From: JAWXUC01 sp044432975 | GTDB taxonomy: Bacteria > Pseudomonadota > Alphaproteobacteria > RF32 > CAG-239 | Assembly: GCA_044432975.1 (NCBI GenBank) | Contig: JAWXUC010000002.1 | Coordinates: forward strand, 119,193-183,192 | Direction: 5' to 3' | DNA length: 64,000 bases | Part shown: piece by piece, positions 34,472 through 43,430 of the stretch | Numbering within the stretch: the stretch's first letter is position 1 | How the letters are laid out: every line of letters starts with the position of its first letter | The notes under the pieces: model-generated | What the model was told of the DNA's origin: nothing | Seen by the model: the letters and a program-made list of their open reading frames with translations, nothing else | Databases searched by the model: none | Program-made: the position numbers and the translations under genes

Positions 34472-35849
34472 GAATATAATATTTCTGATAGCAATTTCTT
34501 TAGAAGTTGTGCTTTTTCATGGATTATTGTTTTCAGATACTTCTTTTAACTTTATTGTTTTTTTTCAAGCTTTTATTATTTTAGGCTTTTTATTATCAAT
34601 AAACAAAACAATCACCATTACATCCTTCATCTTAGAAACCCTAATATTTGTAATATTATTCACTTATCATAATTATTTTAACACCCCCATAAACTTATTA
34701 AACATATCTCATCAATATAAAGAAGGTCTAGATGTATTACTAAAAGAACCTAATATAATCTGGCATAAGGCAAGCCTTTTGATTTTATTGTCAGCAATTA
34801 TAAAAATATATTACATAAAAAAATATTATACTCCCATAAAAGTTGCAAGATTATTTATCATCCCTATTCTTATTTTTATGTTTTTAATGCAGCAAACATT
34901 TAACCAACAGACTTTTTATATTAGTTATTTTAATAAATATGCAAATATGTTTGGTTATTTTTATGCTTTCAATTATCAAATACATTCATATTTAGATAAT
35001 AAAGAACTAGAAGAAAAAATAAAAAACACAAAATTTGAAAAATTAGATTTAGGATACAAAATTTCAAAATCAAAGAATATATATGTAATTCAATTTGAAA
35101 GCCTTGATTATCATGCAATAAATAAAGAGACAACTCCATTTTTAGAATCATTAAAAAACAAAGCTATTTTTTATAAAATTATGCCCAAAGAACATCGCCC
35201 TTCATGCAATGCAGACTTTGTTGTATTAACCACATCAACAATCTATAATGACACAAGTTATATAGTATATCCATTATTAAATGAAAATATATACAATTCC
35301 ATTCAAACACTACCAAAGTTATTAAATGAATATGATTATACAACAGGATTTTACCATGGTTATCGCCAAGATTTTTTCAACCGAGGAAAACATATAAATA
35401 AAATGGGATTTGATAAAGTGTTTTTTCAATCAGATTTACCCAAAACGTTAAACTCTAGCAACTGGGGAGTAGATGATAAAGATTTATTTAGCTTTGTTTT
35501 ATCAGAAAAAACAAATTTTAATTTTATAATAACTGTTAGTTCTCATTCCCCTTTTGAAATTGGCAAAAAACATTTGTCTCCATACAAAACTCCCAAAACA
35601 GAAAAAGAGTTATATTTTAATTCAATCAACTATGTAGATAGAGGATTAAAAAAATTAATTTCAAATTCTCCTGAAGATAGTTTATTTATAATATACTCAG
35701 ATCATCAATCAGAAGTTTTAGAAGACACATCAACCGCGATGATTGTTTATGACAAACAAAAAAAGACTTCCCTGAAAAAAAGTATAGACTTTAAAGATTT
35801 GCCATATACAATAAGAACGATTTTAGAAGAAAGTGCAATAAAACACTAA
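34455..35849 (+). CDS. LtaS/MdoB-like phosphoglycerol or phosphoethanolamine transferase
   Basis: A 464-residue protein with about five N-terminal membrane helices (residues 8-150) and a periplasmic alkaline-phosphatase-superfamily domain. The metal and nucleophile motifs are NIYVIQFESLDYH, then HRPSCNADFVVLTTST (Ser at the place of the LtaS nucleophilic Thr), then FYHGYRQDFFNRG, TVSSHSPFEIG and FIIYSDHQSE. Enzymes of this type transfer phosphoglycerol or phosphoethanolamine from phospholipids to glycans. It closes the operon with the two GT-C-like proteins and the GT2, so it probably decorates the same product. A tRNA-Arg gene follows after 11 bases. Confidence 0.8.
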   Translation: MLKINKNIIFLIAISLEVVLFHGLLFSDTSFNFIVFFQAFIILGFLLSINKTITITSFILETLIFVILFTYHNYFNTPINLLNISHQYKEGLDVLLKEPNIIWHKASLLILLSAIIKIYYIKKYYTPIKVARLFIIPILIFMFLMQQTFNQQTFYISYFNKYANMFGYFYAFNYQIHSYLDNKELEEKIKNTKFEKLDLGYKISKSKNIYVIQFESLDYHAINKETTPFLESLKNKAIFYKIMPKEHRPSCNADFVVLTTSTIYNDTSYIVYPLLNENIYNSIQTLPKLLNEYDYTTGFYHGYRQDFFNRGKHINKMGFDKVFFQSDLPKTLNSSNWGVDDKDLFSFVLSEKTNFNFIITVSSHSPFEIGKKHLSPYKTPKTEKELYFNSINYVDRGLKKLISNSPEDSLFIIYSDHQSEVLEDTSTAMIVYDKQKKTSLKKSIDFKDLPYTIRTILEESAIKH

Positions 35850-35860
35850 AAAAATCTTGC

Positions 35861-35937
35861 GTCGGTGTAGCTCATCAGGATAGAGCAACAGTTTCCTAAA
35901 CTGTGGGTAGGAGGTTCGAGTCCTCTCGCTGACGCCA
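35861..35937 (+). tRNA. tRNA-Arg (anticodon CCT)
   Basis: 77-base cloverleaf with acceptor GTCGGTG / CGCTGAC and encoded GCCA end. Anticodon loop TTCCTAA on ACAGT/ACTGT gives CCT. T loop TTCGAGT. It is 11 bases after the LtaS-like gene and one base from the stop codon of the convergent kinase gene, so it is probably read from the upstream operon or its own internal start. Confidence 0.95.
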
Positions 35938-35938
35938 T

Positions 35939-37186
35939 TTATAAAATAACAATAAATGTTGAACCTTTATTTAATTTACTTTCCACTTCTATTTTTCCAC
36001 ACAACTGATTTACAATATTTTGCGCAATAGATAAACCAAGCCCCAAACTCTTTTGCTCACGATTACGAGAGCTATCAACTCGATAAAATCTATCAAAAAT
36101 AAATGGCAAGTCATTATTTGCAATACCGATTCCATTATCTTTGACTTTTATACAGGTTTTACCTTTTATCTTTTTTGCTGAAATTTTAACAACAGGCTCG
36201 TTATTATTATATTTAATTGCATTATCAATTAAAATTGTCATAAGCTGTTTTAACGCCTCAACATTTGTTTTTATACTTAAATCTTTTGTAATATCATATT
36301 TAAAACTCACTTTATCAATTTTACTAAATGATTTACCAAGCTCTTTAGCGAAATTTTGTAATGCAACCTCATCATTTTTAGCAAAACTTTGATTATTATC
36401 TCCTCGAGCTAAGTCGAGCAAATTATTGATTAAATTTTTCATCGAAATAATTTCACTTTTCATATTATTTATAATTTCTTCATCAGCATTTGAATATTGT
36501 TTCTCTAACAATTCTAAATTTGATAGCAAAACACTAAGCGGAGTGCGAAGTTCGTGTGAAGCATCTGAAACAAACTTTTTTTGTTTTTCATACATTTTTT
36601 CTATTGGTTTAATTGCTTTACTTGCAAAAAAACTTCCGCAAAAATATGAAATTAAAATTAAAATAATCATTGCCTTTATTGCATTTGAAAAATATTTTTC
36701 AGCAGATGCTTTGAGTGATGTTACATTTGAAGAAACATAAACTTCACCAATTTTTTTACCATTTACAAAAACATCACTTTTTGCATAAAAGAAATGCCAT
36801 TTAACGTCATCTATAATACTTGCAACTCTATGAGTATGATTATTTTGTGGGGTTTGAGCAAAAATTTTTGCCATAATTTTATCATTCACATTTTTAGGCG
36901 GAGTTTCAGCATGGACAAGTTTTCCTTGCTTATACCAATATGTAAAATTATGAAAAGAATCTATATTACTATTAATTTCATAAATATTAACCTCTGAGCT
37001 TTTTGATTTATAATAACTTTCAAATTCTCTAACTTCTTCACTTAAATAATCAAGTAAACTCTCACGAAAAGTGTTTTTTATCAATTTTTCATAAGCCAAA
37101 TATCCACCTAAAAATACAGGAAGCAAAACTAACCCAATAATAATAGTATAAGTTTTAATTAATTTTTTTTTAGCTTTAATTAACAT
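35939..37186 (-). CDS. PmrB/QseC-like sensor histidine kinase
   Basis: A 415-residue kinase. Membrane helices at about 12-32 and 168-188 flank a periplasmic sensor of about 135 residues. The cytoplasmic part has the H box VSDASHELRTPLSVLLSNLE, N box LIDNAIKYNN, G1 VKDNGIGIANND, F box FIFDRFYR and G2 SLGLGLSIAQNI. It overlaps the response regulator gene by 11 bases, so the two are coupled. The divergent lipid A genes (PAP2, eptA) suggest that it senses membrane damage or cations, as PmrB does; this is inference from context. Confidence 0.9.
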   Translation of the reverse strand: MLIKAKKKLIKTYTIIIGLVLLPVFLGGYLAYEKLIKNTFRESLLDYLSEEVREFESYYKSKSSEVNIYEINSNIDSFHNFTYWYKQGKLVHAETPPKNVNDKIMAKIFAQTPQNNHTHRVASIIDDVKWHFFYAKSDVFVNGKKIGEVYVSSNVTSLKASAEKYFSNAIKAMIILILISYFCGSFFASKAIKPIEKMYEKQKKFVSDASHELRTPLSVLLSNLELLEKQYSNADEEIINNMKSEIISMKNLINNLLDLARGDNNQSFAKNDEVALQNFAKELGKSFSKIDKVSFKYDITKDLSIKTNVEALKQLMTILIDNAIKYNNNEPVVKISAKKIKGKTCIKVKDNGIGIANNDLPFIFDRFYRVDSSRNREQKSLGLGLSIAQNIVNQLCGKIEVESKLNKGSTFIVIL

Positions 37187-37868
37187 CTTTTATCTCCATA
37201 ACATATCCAACGCCTTTATTAAGCTCTATCTTTATCAAATCGGTAACTTTTTTAATTTTTTTTCTTAGAGTATAAATATGTGTATCTAAACTTGCCTCGG
37301 AGGTTTCATATTTATCTTCCCAAATTCGCTCAAAAATACTTGTTCTCAAAATAGTTTTTCCTAAATGAACAAATAACATTTCAAAAATTGCAAATTCTTT
37401 TTTGCTTAATTTTAAATCAATATTATTATAACTAACTTTTAATATTTTACTATCAAGAACAATACCTTGTTTTAAAATAACTTTATCTACAAAAGGTTTA
37501 GCTTTTCTGCGATAAACGGCATTTATTCTGGCTACAAGTTCTTTTATTTCAAACGGCTTAGATATATAATCATCGGCCCCTGTTTCCAACCCTAATACAC
37601 AATCATCTAAACCATCTTTTGCTGTTAAAAAGATAATTCCCCCTTGATACTCTTGTCTGCGAATAATTTTACAAACCTCAATTCCTGATAACTCTGGCAA
37701 CATCCAATCAAGAATCACCACATCATAGATATTGTCTTTTACTTGATTAAATAATTCTAATGCTTCACTACCATCTTTTGCCCAATCGACAATAAAATGC
37801 TCAAGCTCCAATAGCTTTTTTATAACACTACCAAGCTTTAAATCATCTTCAACCAATAGTAACTTCAT
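37176..37868 (-). CDS. PmrA/QseB-like response regulator
   Basis: A 230-residue OmpR-family regulator. Receiver motifs: LLLVEDDLKLG, phosphoacceptor Asp in VVILDWMLPELSG, IIFLTAKDGLDD and YISKPFEIKE. The winged helix shows LSKKEFAIFEMLF and LDTHIYTLRKKIKK with KGVGYVMEI at the end. The pattern DWMLPxxSGxEVC is that of the PmrA/QseB group. A direct-repeat motif resembling a PmrA box lies upstream of the divergent PAP2-eptA operon, the likely target. AAGGAGATGAT precedes the ATG. Confidence 0.92.
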   Translation of the reverse strand: MKLLLVEDDLKLGSVIKKLLELEHFIVDWAKDGSEALELFNQVKDNIYDVVILDWMLPELSGIEVCKIIRRQEYQGGIIFLTAKDGLDDCVLGLETGADDYISKPFEIKELVARINAVYRRKAKPFVDKVILKQGIVLDSKILKVSYNNIDLKLSKKEFAIFEMLFVHLGKTILRTSIFERIWEDKYETSEASLDTHIYTLRKKIKKVTDLIKIELNKGVGYVMEIKDVN

Positions 37869-37943
37869 ATCATCTCCTTGATATTCATCATAAATCCCTA
37901 AGCTTTATAAAGCAATAAAAATTTTTTATTTATTTGCTATAAA

Positions 37944-37960
37944 CTTTAGATAAACTTGAG
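37944..37960 (+). promoter_or_regulatory. PmrA-like direct-repeat box before the PAP2-eptA operon
   Basis: CTTTAG-ATAAA-CTTGAG differs from the PmrA consensus YTTAAK-N5-YTTAAK at one position per half site. A third partial copy (CTTTTAG) begins at 37967. TATAAA at 37975-37980 is a fitting -10 box, 14 bases further on. Confidence 0.5.
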
Positions 37961-38005
37961 ATTAAGCTTTTAGTTATAAATCGAATAACTAATCGGAGAC
38001 TATCA

Positions 38006-38722
38006 ATGAATACCCAAGCTATAACTACTAGCCTAAAAAATGAAAATATAACCATAAGTATAACTATAAAGAAAACAGTATTAAATAATATATTAACTAA
38101 TATAATTATTGCATCATTGTTTATAATAGGTACTTATTTTGCTCAGTTTGACTTAAAAATAAGTTCTTACTTTTTTGATAATGGATTTCCTTTAAGAGGA
38201 AAAGGTTATGTTGATTTTTTTAATAACTATGTAGTTGATATTACAATTGGATTATTTATATATTGTTTGTATAAATGGTATCTTTATAAAAAAGAACGCT
38301 CAAATTTAATTAATTCGCAAAAAATAAAATTTTTAGCAACTTCACTATTATGGTGGGGATGTGGTTTTGTACATATTATAAAAGCAGTCTTTGGACGTCG
38401 TCGCCCTATGCAAGTAGAATATTTTGGCGGAAAATTTAATTTTACTGAGTTTTTTCAAACCTCAGACCAATGCACAGCAGGATGCTCTTTTGTTTCTGGA
38501 CATTCTGCTTGTGCGCTTTGGGTGGTTGCACTTTCTTGCGTTTTACCACAAAAATATCGCAAATTCTGTGTGCCTCTATCAATTTTTTATGCTCTTTTTG
38601 TTGGCTATTCTAGAATTGCAGGTGGTTTCCATTATTTTTCTGATGTATATTTTGCATATTTATTGCCAGGGTTAGGCATGTATTTTACTTATAATTATTT
38701 TATAAAAAACAAGGAGGCATAA
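38006..38722 (+). CDS. PAP2-family lipid phosphatase (LpxE-like)
   Basis: A 238-residue membrane phosphatase with about five or six helices. The three-part PAP2 motif is complete: KAVFGRRRPMQ (K-x6-RP), SFVSGHSACA (SGH) and GYSRIAGGFHYFSDVYF (SR-x5-H-x3-D). The active site faces the periplasm. Substrates in this family include lipid A phosphates, undecaprenyl diphosphate and phosphatidic acid. The position directly before eptA, as in the lpxE-eptA pair of Helicobacter pylori, favours a lipid A 1-phosphatase whose product is then capped by phosphoethanolamine. CGGAGA precedes the ATG. Confidence 0.82.
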   Translation: MNTQAITTSLKNENITISITIKKTVLNNILTNIIIASLFIIGTYFAQFDLKISSYFFDNGFPLRGKGYVDFFNNYVVDITIGLFIYCLYKWYLYKKERSNLINSQKIKFLATSLLWWGCGFVHIIKAVFGRRRPMQVEYFGGKFNFTEFFQTSDQCTAGCSFVSGHSACALWVVALSCVLPQKYRKFCVPLSIFYALFVGYSRIAGGFHYFSDVYFAYLLPGLGMYFTYNYFIKNKEA

Positions 38723-40282
38723 ATGCTGAAAATATCTTCACTAAAGTTTAATTTACTTATTTCCGCAGTTTTATTATTTGTTTATAATGATATTTTTTTA
38801 TTAAAGATATTTAATAAATCTAATGGAGCTTTAAGTTTTATTTCTTTTTTATTAGTTGTTTATTTATTAATGGTAATTGTTACTAATTTATTATTTGTTA
38901 AGTTTTCTAGCAAAGCATTGGCTATATTTTTTATTATATTTAACACTATTGGTTATTATTTTATGGATATATACAACATTGCAATAGATAAAATAATGTT
39001 TTTAAATGCCTTAGAAACAGATAAGGCTGAGGCTTTAGATGTTTTAGATTTAAATATTTTAGGATATTTTTTAATTTTAGCAATTTTACCAATTATTCTA
39101 ATATTAAAAACTCAAATAAATTATGCAAAACTTTCAAAAGAAATTATTAAAAGAGCAATTACAATTGTTGCATCTATTGCAATTATTGCTGCAATTATTG
39201 TACCTAACACAAAATATGCTGCTCAATTTTTACGTAATAACAAACCTGTAAAAAATTATTTTCTTCCTGTTAATTATATTGGAGCAACAATTTCTACAAA
39301 TAAAATATTAAAAAAAAGAAATCATAAATTAATAAAAATTGGTAATGACGCAAAATTCACTCCTTTTAATAATAAGAAAAACGTTATTGTTATGGTTTTG
39401 GGAGAAACAGCAAGGGCTGCAAACTTTTCTTTAGGAAAATATAAAAACAATACAAATCAGTCATTAGAAAAATATAAAGATGATATTATTTATTTTGACA
39501 ATGTTTCTAGCTGTGGCACAGCAACCGCAATGAGTTTGCCTTGTATTTTTTCTAAATATGGTAGAGAAGATTTTAAAGCAGGTAGTGGAGCATATACAGA
39601 AAATGTGTTAGATGTTATTAAAAAAGCTGGTTATGATGTTATTTGGAGAGAAAATAATTCTGGTTGTAAAAATAATTGTGATAGAATAGAAACACAGCAG
39701 TTTTGCACCAATTATAAATGTAAAGATGAAATTTTATTAAAAGATATAGCAACCCAAATTAAAGAAAAAAACAATAATATTTTATATGTTTTACATCAAC
39801 AAGGTTCTCATGGTCCTGCTTATTATAAACGTTATCCAAAAGAATTTGCCAAATTTAAACCTACTTGTGATACTAATAAGTTAGAAGATTGTACTAAAGA
39901 TGAAATTCGTAATACTTATGATAATTCTTTATTATACACAAGTTACATGCTTTCTCAAACCATTGAAAAATTAAAAAGTTTAAGTGATGAATATAATGTT
40001 GCAATGTTATATGTTTCTGATCATGGAGAATCTTTAGGAGAAAACGAGTTATATTTACACTCTGCCCCTTATGCTTTTGCCCCTGACGAACAAACTCATA
40101 TTCCTATGCTTATGTGGTTAGATGATAACAATGTAAAAAATCTAAATATAGATAAAACGCATTTGCAAAATATAAAATCTAACAAATTATCTCATGACAA
40201 TATTTTTCATACGCTACTTGGTTTAACAAGAGTGCAAACCAAAGAGTATAATAAAAATTTAGATTTTTTACATAAGGACTAA
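38723..40282 (+). CDS. eptA: Lipid A phosphoethanolamine transferase EptA-like
   Basis: A 519-residue enzyme with five N-terminal membrane helices and a periplasmic sulfatase-fold domain. Nucleophile Thr229 in MVLGETARAANFSLGKY; zinc and substrate motifs CGTATAMSLPCIFS, YVLHQQGSHGPAYYKRYP and YVSDHGESLGENELYLHSAP. Cysteine pairs (GCKNNCDRIE, FCTNYKC) match the disulfides of the family. It transfers phosphoethanolamine from phosphatidylethanolamine to lipid A and releases diacylglycerol, which lowers polymyxin binding. It starts directly at the PAP2 stop with AAGGAGG upstream. Confidence 0.92.
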   Translation: MLKISSLKFNLLISAVLLFVYNDIFLLKIFNKSNGALSFISFLLVVYLLMVIVTNLLFVKFSSKALAIFFIIFNTIGYYFMDIYNIAIDKIMFLNALETDKAEALDVLDLNILGYFLILAILPIILILKTQINYAKLSKEIIKRAITIVASIAIIAAIIVPNTKYAAQFLRNNKPVKNYFLPVNYIGATISTNKILKKRNHKLIKIGNDAKFTPFNNKKNVIVMVLGETARAANFSLGKYKNNTNQSLEKYKDDIIYFDNVSSCGTATAMSLPCIFSKYGREDFKAGSGAYTENVLDVIKKAGYDVIWRENNSGCKNNCDRIETQQFCTNYKCKDEILLKDIATQIKEKNNNILYVLHQQGSHGPAYYKRYPKEFAKFKPTCDTNKLEDCTKDEIRNTYDNSLLYTSYMLSQTIEKLKSLSDEYNVAMLYVSDHGESLGENELYLHSAPYAFAPDEQTHIPMLMWLDDNNVKNLNIDKTHLQNIKSNKLSHDNIFHTLLGLTRVQTKEYNKNLDFLHKD

Positions 40283-40287
40283 AAACT

Positions 40288-40902
40288 TTGCAAACTAAAT
40301 TTGCCCCCAAATCTACTATAATTGAACTTCAAAGAAAAACTCTACATTTAAGCTCTCTTTGGATTCCTATATTGATATATTTAACTTATCGCACCAATGC
40401 TCTACTTATTTTTGGAACACTTACAATCTTCGATTTAATTCTAGAATATGCAAATTTTAAAAAGCAAAAATGGGCAAGACTTAGCTATGGTGCAATTTTT
40501 CATAAAATTTTGCGAAGCTTTGAAACTAAGCATAATCACTTTTTGCCAAGTGGAGCATTTTATGTCTTGTTGGCTAGTTTTTTGTGTGCTTTGCTATTTT
40601 CAAAAGAAATTGCCGTTATTTCAATAAGTGTAATGCTAATTGCCGATGCAAATGCAGCTCTTTTTGGTAAACTGTTTGGTAAACACAAACTTTATAAAAA
40701 CAAATCTGTTGAAGGAAGTTTTGCTTTTTTAATCTCTGCTTTGCTTGTAATGCTTGTTTGTCATTTTTTGCACCCAATTAATTATGCCAGCATTATTGCT
40801 TGTATAACGGCTACAATATTAGAGATTTATAGCAAACAATTAAAGCTTGATGATAATCTATCAATTCCTTTAAGCGTTGGATTTATTTTAAGCATTTTAT
40901 AG
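40288..40902 (+). CDS. CTP-type diacylglycerol/polyprenol kinase-like membrane protein
   Basis: A 204-residue protein with about six membrane helices. Features of the dolichol kinase/DGK1/phytol kinase group are seen: ELQRKTLHLSSLWIP near the N-terminus, SGAFYVLLASFLCAL, the acidic SVMLIADANAALFGKLFG and KNKSVEGSFAFLISALL. Bacterial members use CTP or another nucleotide to phosphorylate a lipid alcohol. Next to eptA, whose by-product is diacylglycerol, recycling of diacylglycerol to phosphatidic acid is the most economical role. The start is TTG with AAGGA at 9 bases. Exact substrate is inference. Confidence 0.72.
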   Translation: MQTKFAPKSTIIELQRKTLHLSSLWIPILIYLTYRTNALLIFGTLTIFDLILEYANFKKQKWARLSYGAIFHKILRSFETKHNHFLPSGAFYVLLASFLCALLFSKEIAVISISVMLIADANAALFGKLFGKHKLYKNKSVEGSFAFLISALLVMLVCHFLHPINYASIIACITATILEIYSKQLKLDDNLSIPLSVGFILSIL

Positions 40903-40911
40903 GTAATTTTC

Positions 40912-41235
40912 ATGAAAAAAATTATTTTAACATCTTTATTTCTTTTGTCTGCGTGTGCTTCTCAAGAAAAATATATTGAACAATTAAAAAATAGCATGAA
41001 TCTAACAAAAAAAGAACTTGTGTTGGAATGGGGACCGCCAAGCGAAACGTATAAGCTAGATGATGAAATAGAATTTTTAATTTACAATAATAATCCATCA
41101 ATGTCTACGCCATATTCTGTATCCGCCAGTTATTTTGGATATTCAATTAAATATAAGTGCAAAACAACATTTACTTTAATGAACGCTGTCGTAAATAGTT
41201 GGCGTTATGAGGGAAACAATTGTAAAATTAAATAA
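40912..41235 (+). CDS. Small outer- or inner-membrane lipoprotein
   Basis: A 107-residue protein with a lipoprotein signal (MKKIILTSLFLLSACASQ, Cys15). The mature part has LTKKELVLEWGPPSETYKLD and a final CKTTFTLMNAVVNSWRYEGN with two cysteines. The pattern, a GPP-x-x-x motif followed by beta strands and CxTTFxxxNxxVxxWxxxGNxC, recalls small envelope lipoproteins of the SmpA/OmlA size class, but I do not assign it to a family. It is the last gene of the PAP2-eptA operon. Confidence 0.7.
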   Translation: MKKIILTSLFLLSACASQEKYIEQLKNSMNLTKKELVLEWGPPSETYKLDDEIEFLIYNNNPSMSTPYSVSASYFGYSIKYKCKTTFTLMNAVVNSWRYEGNNCKIK

Positions 41236-41275
41236 TTCAAAACCAATAATTTTTCTTGACTTTTTATTAAAAATA

Positions 41276-41289
41276 AGTATCACGATACT
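41276..41289 (+). promoter_or_regulatory. Palindromic operator candidate before the pfl operon
   Basis: AGTATC-AC-GATACT, a perfect 6+6 dyad 33 bases before the pflB start. TTGACT at 41256-41261 is a plausible -35, so a regulator bound here would cover the -10 to start region. It does not match an FNR box. Confidence 0.5.
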
Positions 41290-41322
41290 AAGACCATTAA
41301 AGATATTTAGAAAGGAAAAATA

Positions 41323-43389
41323 ATGGAAGATACTAAAGCTTGGGCTGGATTTGATGGCTCAAAATGGAAGAGTGAAATAAACGTTAGAGATTTCATTCAA
41401 GCAAACTATTCTTTATATGAAGGTAACGATGAATTTTTAGCAGGTCCTACAGATGCTACAACTGCTTTGTGGCAAGAATGTTGTGATTTGTTCAAAAAAG
41501 AACGTGCTAACGGTGGCGTTGTTGATATGGATACAAAAATTGTTTCTACTATCACATCTCACGGTGCTGGTTACATCAAAAAAGAATTAGAAACTATCGT
41601 TGGTTTGCAAACAGACGCTCCTTTAAAACGTTCTATGCAACCATTCGGTGGTATTAAAATGGCAGAAACTGCTTGTGAATCTTATGGCTACAAAGTTGAT
41701 GAAGAAGTTTCTAAAGTATTTCATGAATATAGAAAAACTCACAACCAAGGTGTGTTTGATGCTTATACTCCAGAAATGCGTGCAGTAAGAAAATCTGCAA
41801 TTATTACAGGCTTGCCAGATGCTTATGGCCGTGGCCGTATTATTGGTGACTACCGTCGTATTGCATTATATGGTATTAATAACCTTATTGCTGATAAAAA
41901 AGCTCAATTAAAATCTCTTGATGGAGAAATGAGACCAGAAAAAATTCAATTGCGTGAAGAAATTTCTGAACAAATCAGAGCTTTAGCTGAAATGGCTCAA
42001 TTAGGCACGATTTATGGTTTTGACATTTCTAAACCAGCATCAAATGCTCAAGAAGCTATTCAATGGTTGTATTTGGGTTATTTATCTGCAGTTAAAGAAC
42101 AAAATGGCGCGGCTATGAGCTTAGGTAGAACTTCTACTTTCTTAGATATTTATATTCAAAGAGATTTAGAAAATGGCGTTATTACAGAATCTCAAGCACA
42201 AGAAATGATTGACCACTTTATCATGAAGTTAAGACTTGTTAAATTTGCCAGAACTCCTGAATATAATGATCTTTTCTCTGGAGATCCAACATGGGTAACA
42301 GAATCTATTGGTGGTATTGGTGTTGATGGTCGTCCATTAGTTACTAAAAACTCATTTAGATATTTACACACATTAGTAAATTTAGGAACATCTCCAGAGC
42401 CAAACATGACTGTTTTGTGGTCTACAAAATTGCCTCATGCTTTTAAAGAATTTTGTGCAAGAATTTCTATCTTAACATCTTCTGTTCAATATGAAAATGA
42501 TGATATTATGAGAACATCTCATGGTGATGATTATGCAATTGCTTGTTGTGTATCTTCTATGGTTGTTGGTAAAGAAATGCAATTCTTTGGTGCTCGTGCA
42601 AACTTAGCAAAAACATTGTTATATGCTATCAATGGTGGTTATGACGTTGTTTGTAATGACCAAATTGGTCCAAAATATCGCCCAATTACTTCTGAATATT
42701 TAGATTATAATGAAGTTATGAAAAGATTTGAAGAAATGTCAGAATGGTTGGCTGGTTTATATGTAAACGCATTAAACGTAATTCACTATATGCATGACAA
42801 ATACTCTTATGAAAGAGCTCAAATGGCATTGCATGACCGTGATGTAAAACGTTATTTTGCAACAGGTATTGCAGGCCTTTCTGTTGTTGCCGATTCTTTA
42901 TCTGCAATTAAATATGCAAAAGTTAAAACTATTCGTAATGAAGAAGGCTATGCTGTTGATTATGAAGTAGAAGGTGATTTTCCTAAATATGGTAACAACG
43001 ATGACAGAGTAGATAGTATTGCTGTTGATATGGTTAAAAGCTTTATGGCAAAAATCAGAAAGCATTACACATACAGAGATTCAATCCCTACAATGTCTAT
43101 TTTAACTATTACATCTAACGTTGTTTATGGTAAAAAGACAGGTAACACTCCAGACGGACGTAAAAAAGGTGAACCTTTAGCTCCTGGAGCAAACCCAATG
43201 CATGGTCGTGATACAAACGGCGCTGTTGCATCTTTGGCAAGTGTTGCAAAATTACCATTTGCAGACGCTCAAGACGGAATTTCTAACACATTCTCAATCA
43301 TCCCTAACGCTTTAGGTAAAGACACTGTTTTAATGGGTGATTTAGCTATTGATTTAGATTGCGGATGCGCAACTTGTGTTAATGAATAA
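41323..43389 (+). CDS. pflB: Pyruvate formate-lyase catalytic body lacking the glycyl-radical domain
   Basis: Splits pyruvate with CoA into acetyl-CoA and formate under anaerobiosis. A 688-residue protein with the PFL signature DDYAIACCVSSMVVGKEMQF, including the paired active-site cysteines Cys408-Cys409, and the conserved FFGARANLAKTLLYAINGG. Unlike ordinary PFL (about 760 residues), it stops after SIIPNALGKDTVLMGDLAID and a short Cys-containing tail (CGCATCVNE), so the glycyl-radical loop is missing. That loop is encoded by the next gene. AAAGGAAAAA precedes the ATG. Confidence 0.93.
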   Translation: MEDTKAWAGFDGSKWKSEINVRDFIQANYSLYEGNDEFLAGPTDATTALWQECCDLFKKERANGGVVDMDTKIVSTITSHGAGYIKKELETIVGLQTDAPLKRSMQPFGGIKMAETACESYGYKVDEEVSKVFHEYRKTHNQGVFDAYTPEMRAVRKSAIITGLPDAYGRGRIIGDYRRIALYGINNLIADKKAQLKSLDGEMRPEKIQLREEISEQIRALAEMAQLGTIYGFDISKPASNAQEAIQWLYLGYLSAVKEQNGAAMSLGRTSTFLDIYIQRDLENGVITESQAQEMIDHFIMKLRLVKFARTPEYNDLFSGDPTWVTESIGGIGVDGRPLVTKNSFRYLHTLVNLGTSPEPNMTVLWSTKLPHAFKEFCARISILTSSVQYENDDIMRTSHGDDYAIACCVSSMVVGKEMQFFGARANLAKTLLYAINGGYDVVCNDQIGPKYRPITSEYLDYNEVMKRFEEMSEWLAGLYVNALNVIHYMHDKYSYERAQMALHDRDVKRYFATGIAGLSVVADSLSAIKYAKVKTIRNEEGYAVDYEVEGDFPKYGNNDDRVDSIAVDMVKSFMAKIRKHYTYRDSIPTMSILTITSNVVYGKKTGNTPDGRKKGEPLAPGANPMHGRDTNGAVASLASVAKLPFADAQDGISNTFSIIPNALGKDTVLMGDLAIDLDCGCATCVNE

Positions 43390-43430
43390 TTTGTTTAATA
43401 TTTTATAAAAAAAGAAAGGAAGCTATAATT

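Noticed and set aside
35861..35937. tRNA-Arg as an integration site for an island
   Set aside because: No direct repeat of the tRNA 3' end could be found downstream in the window and no integrase is near.
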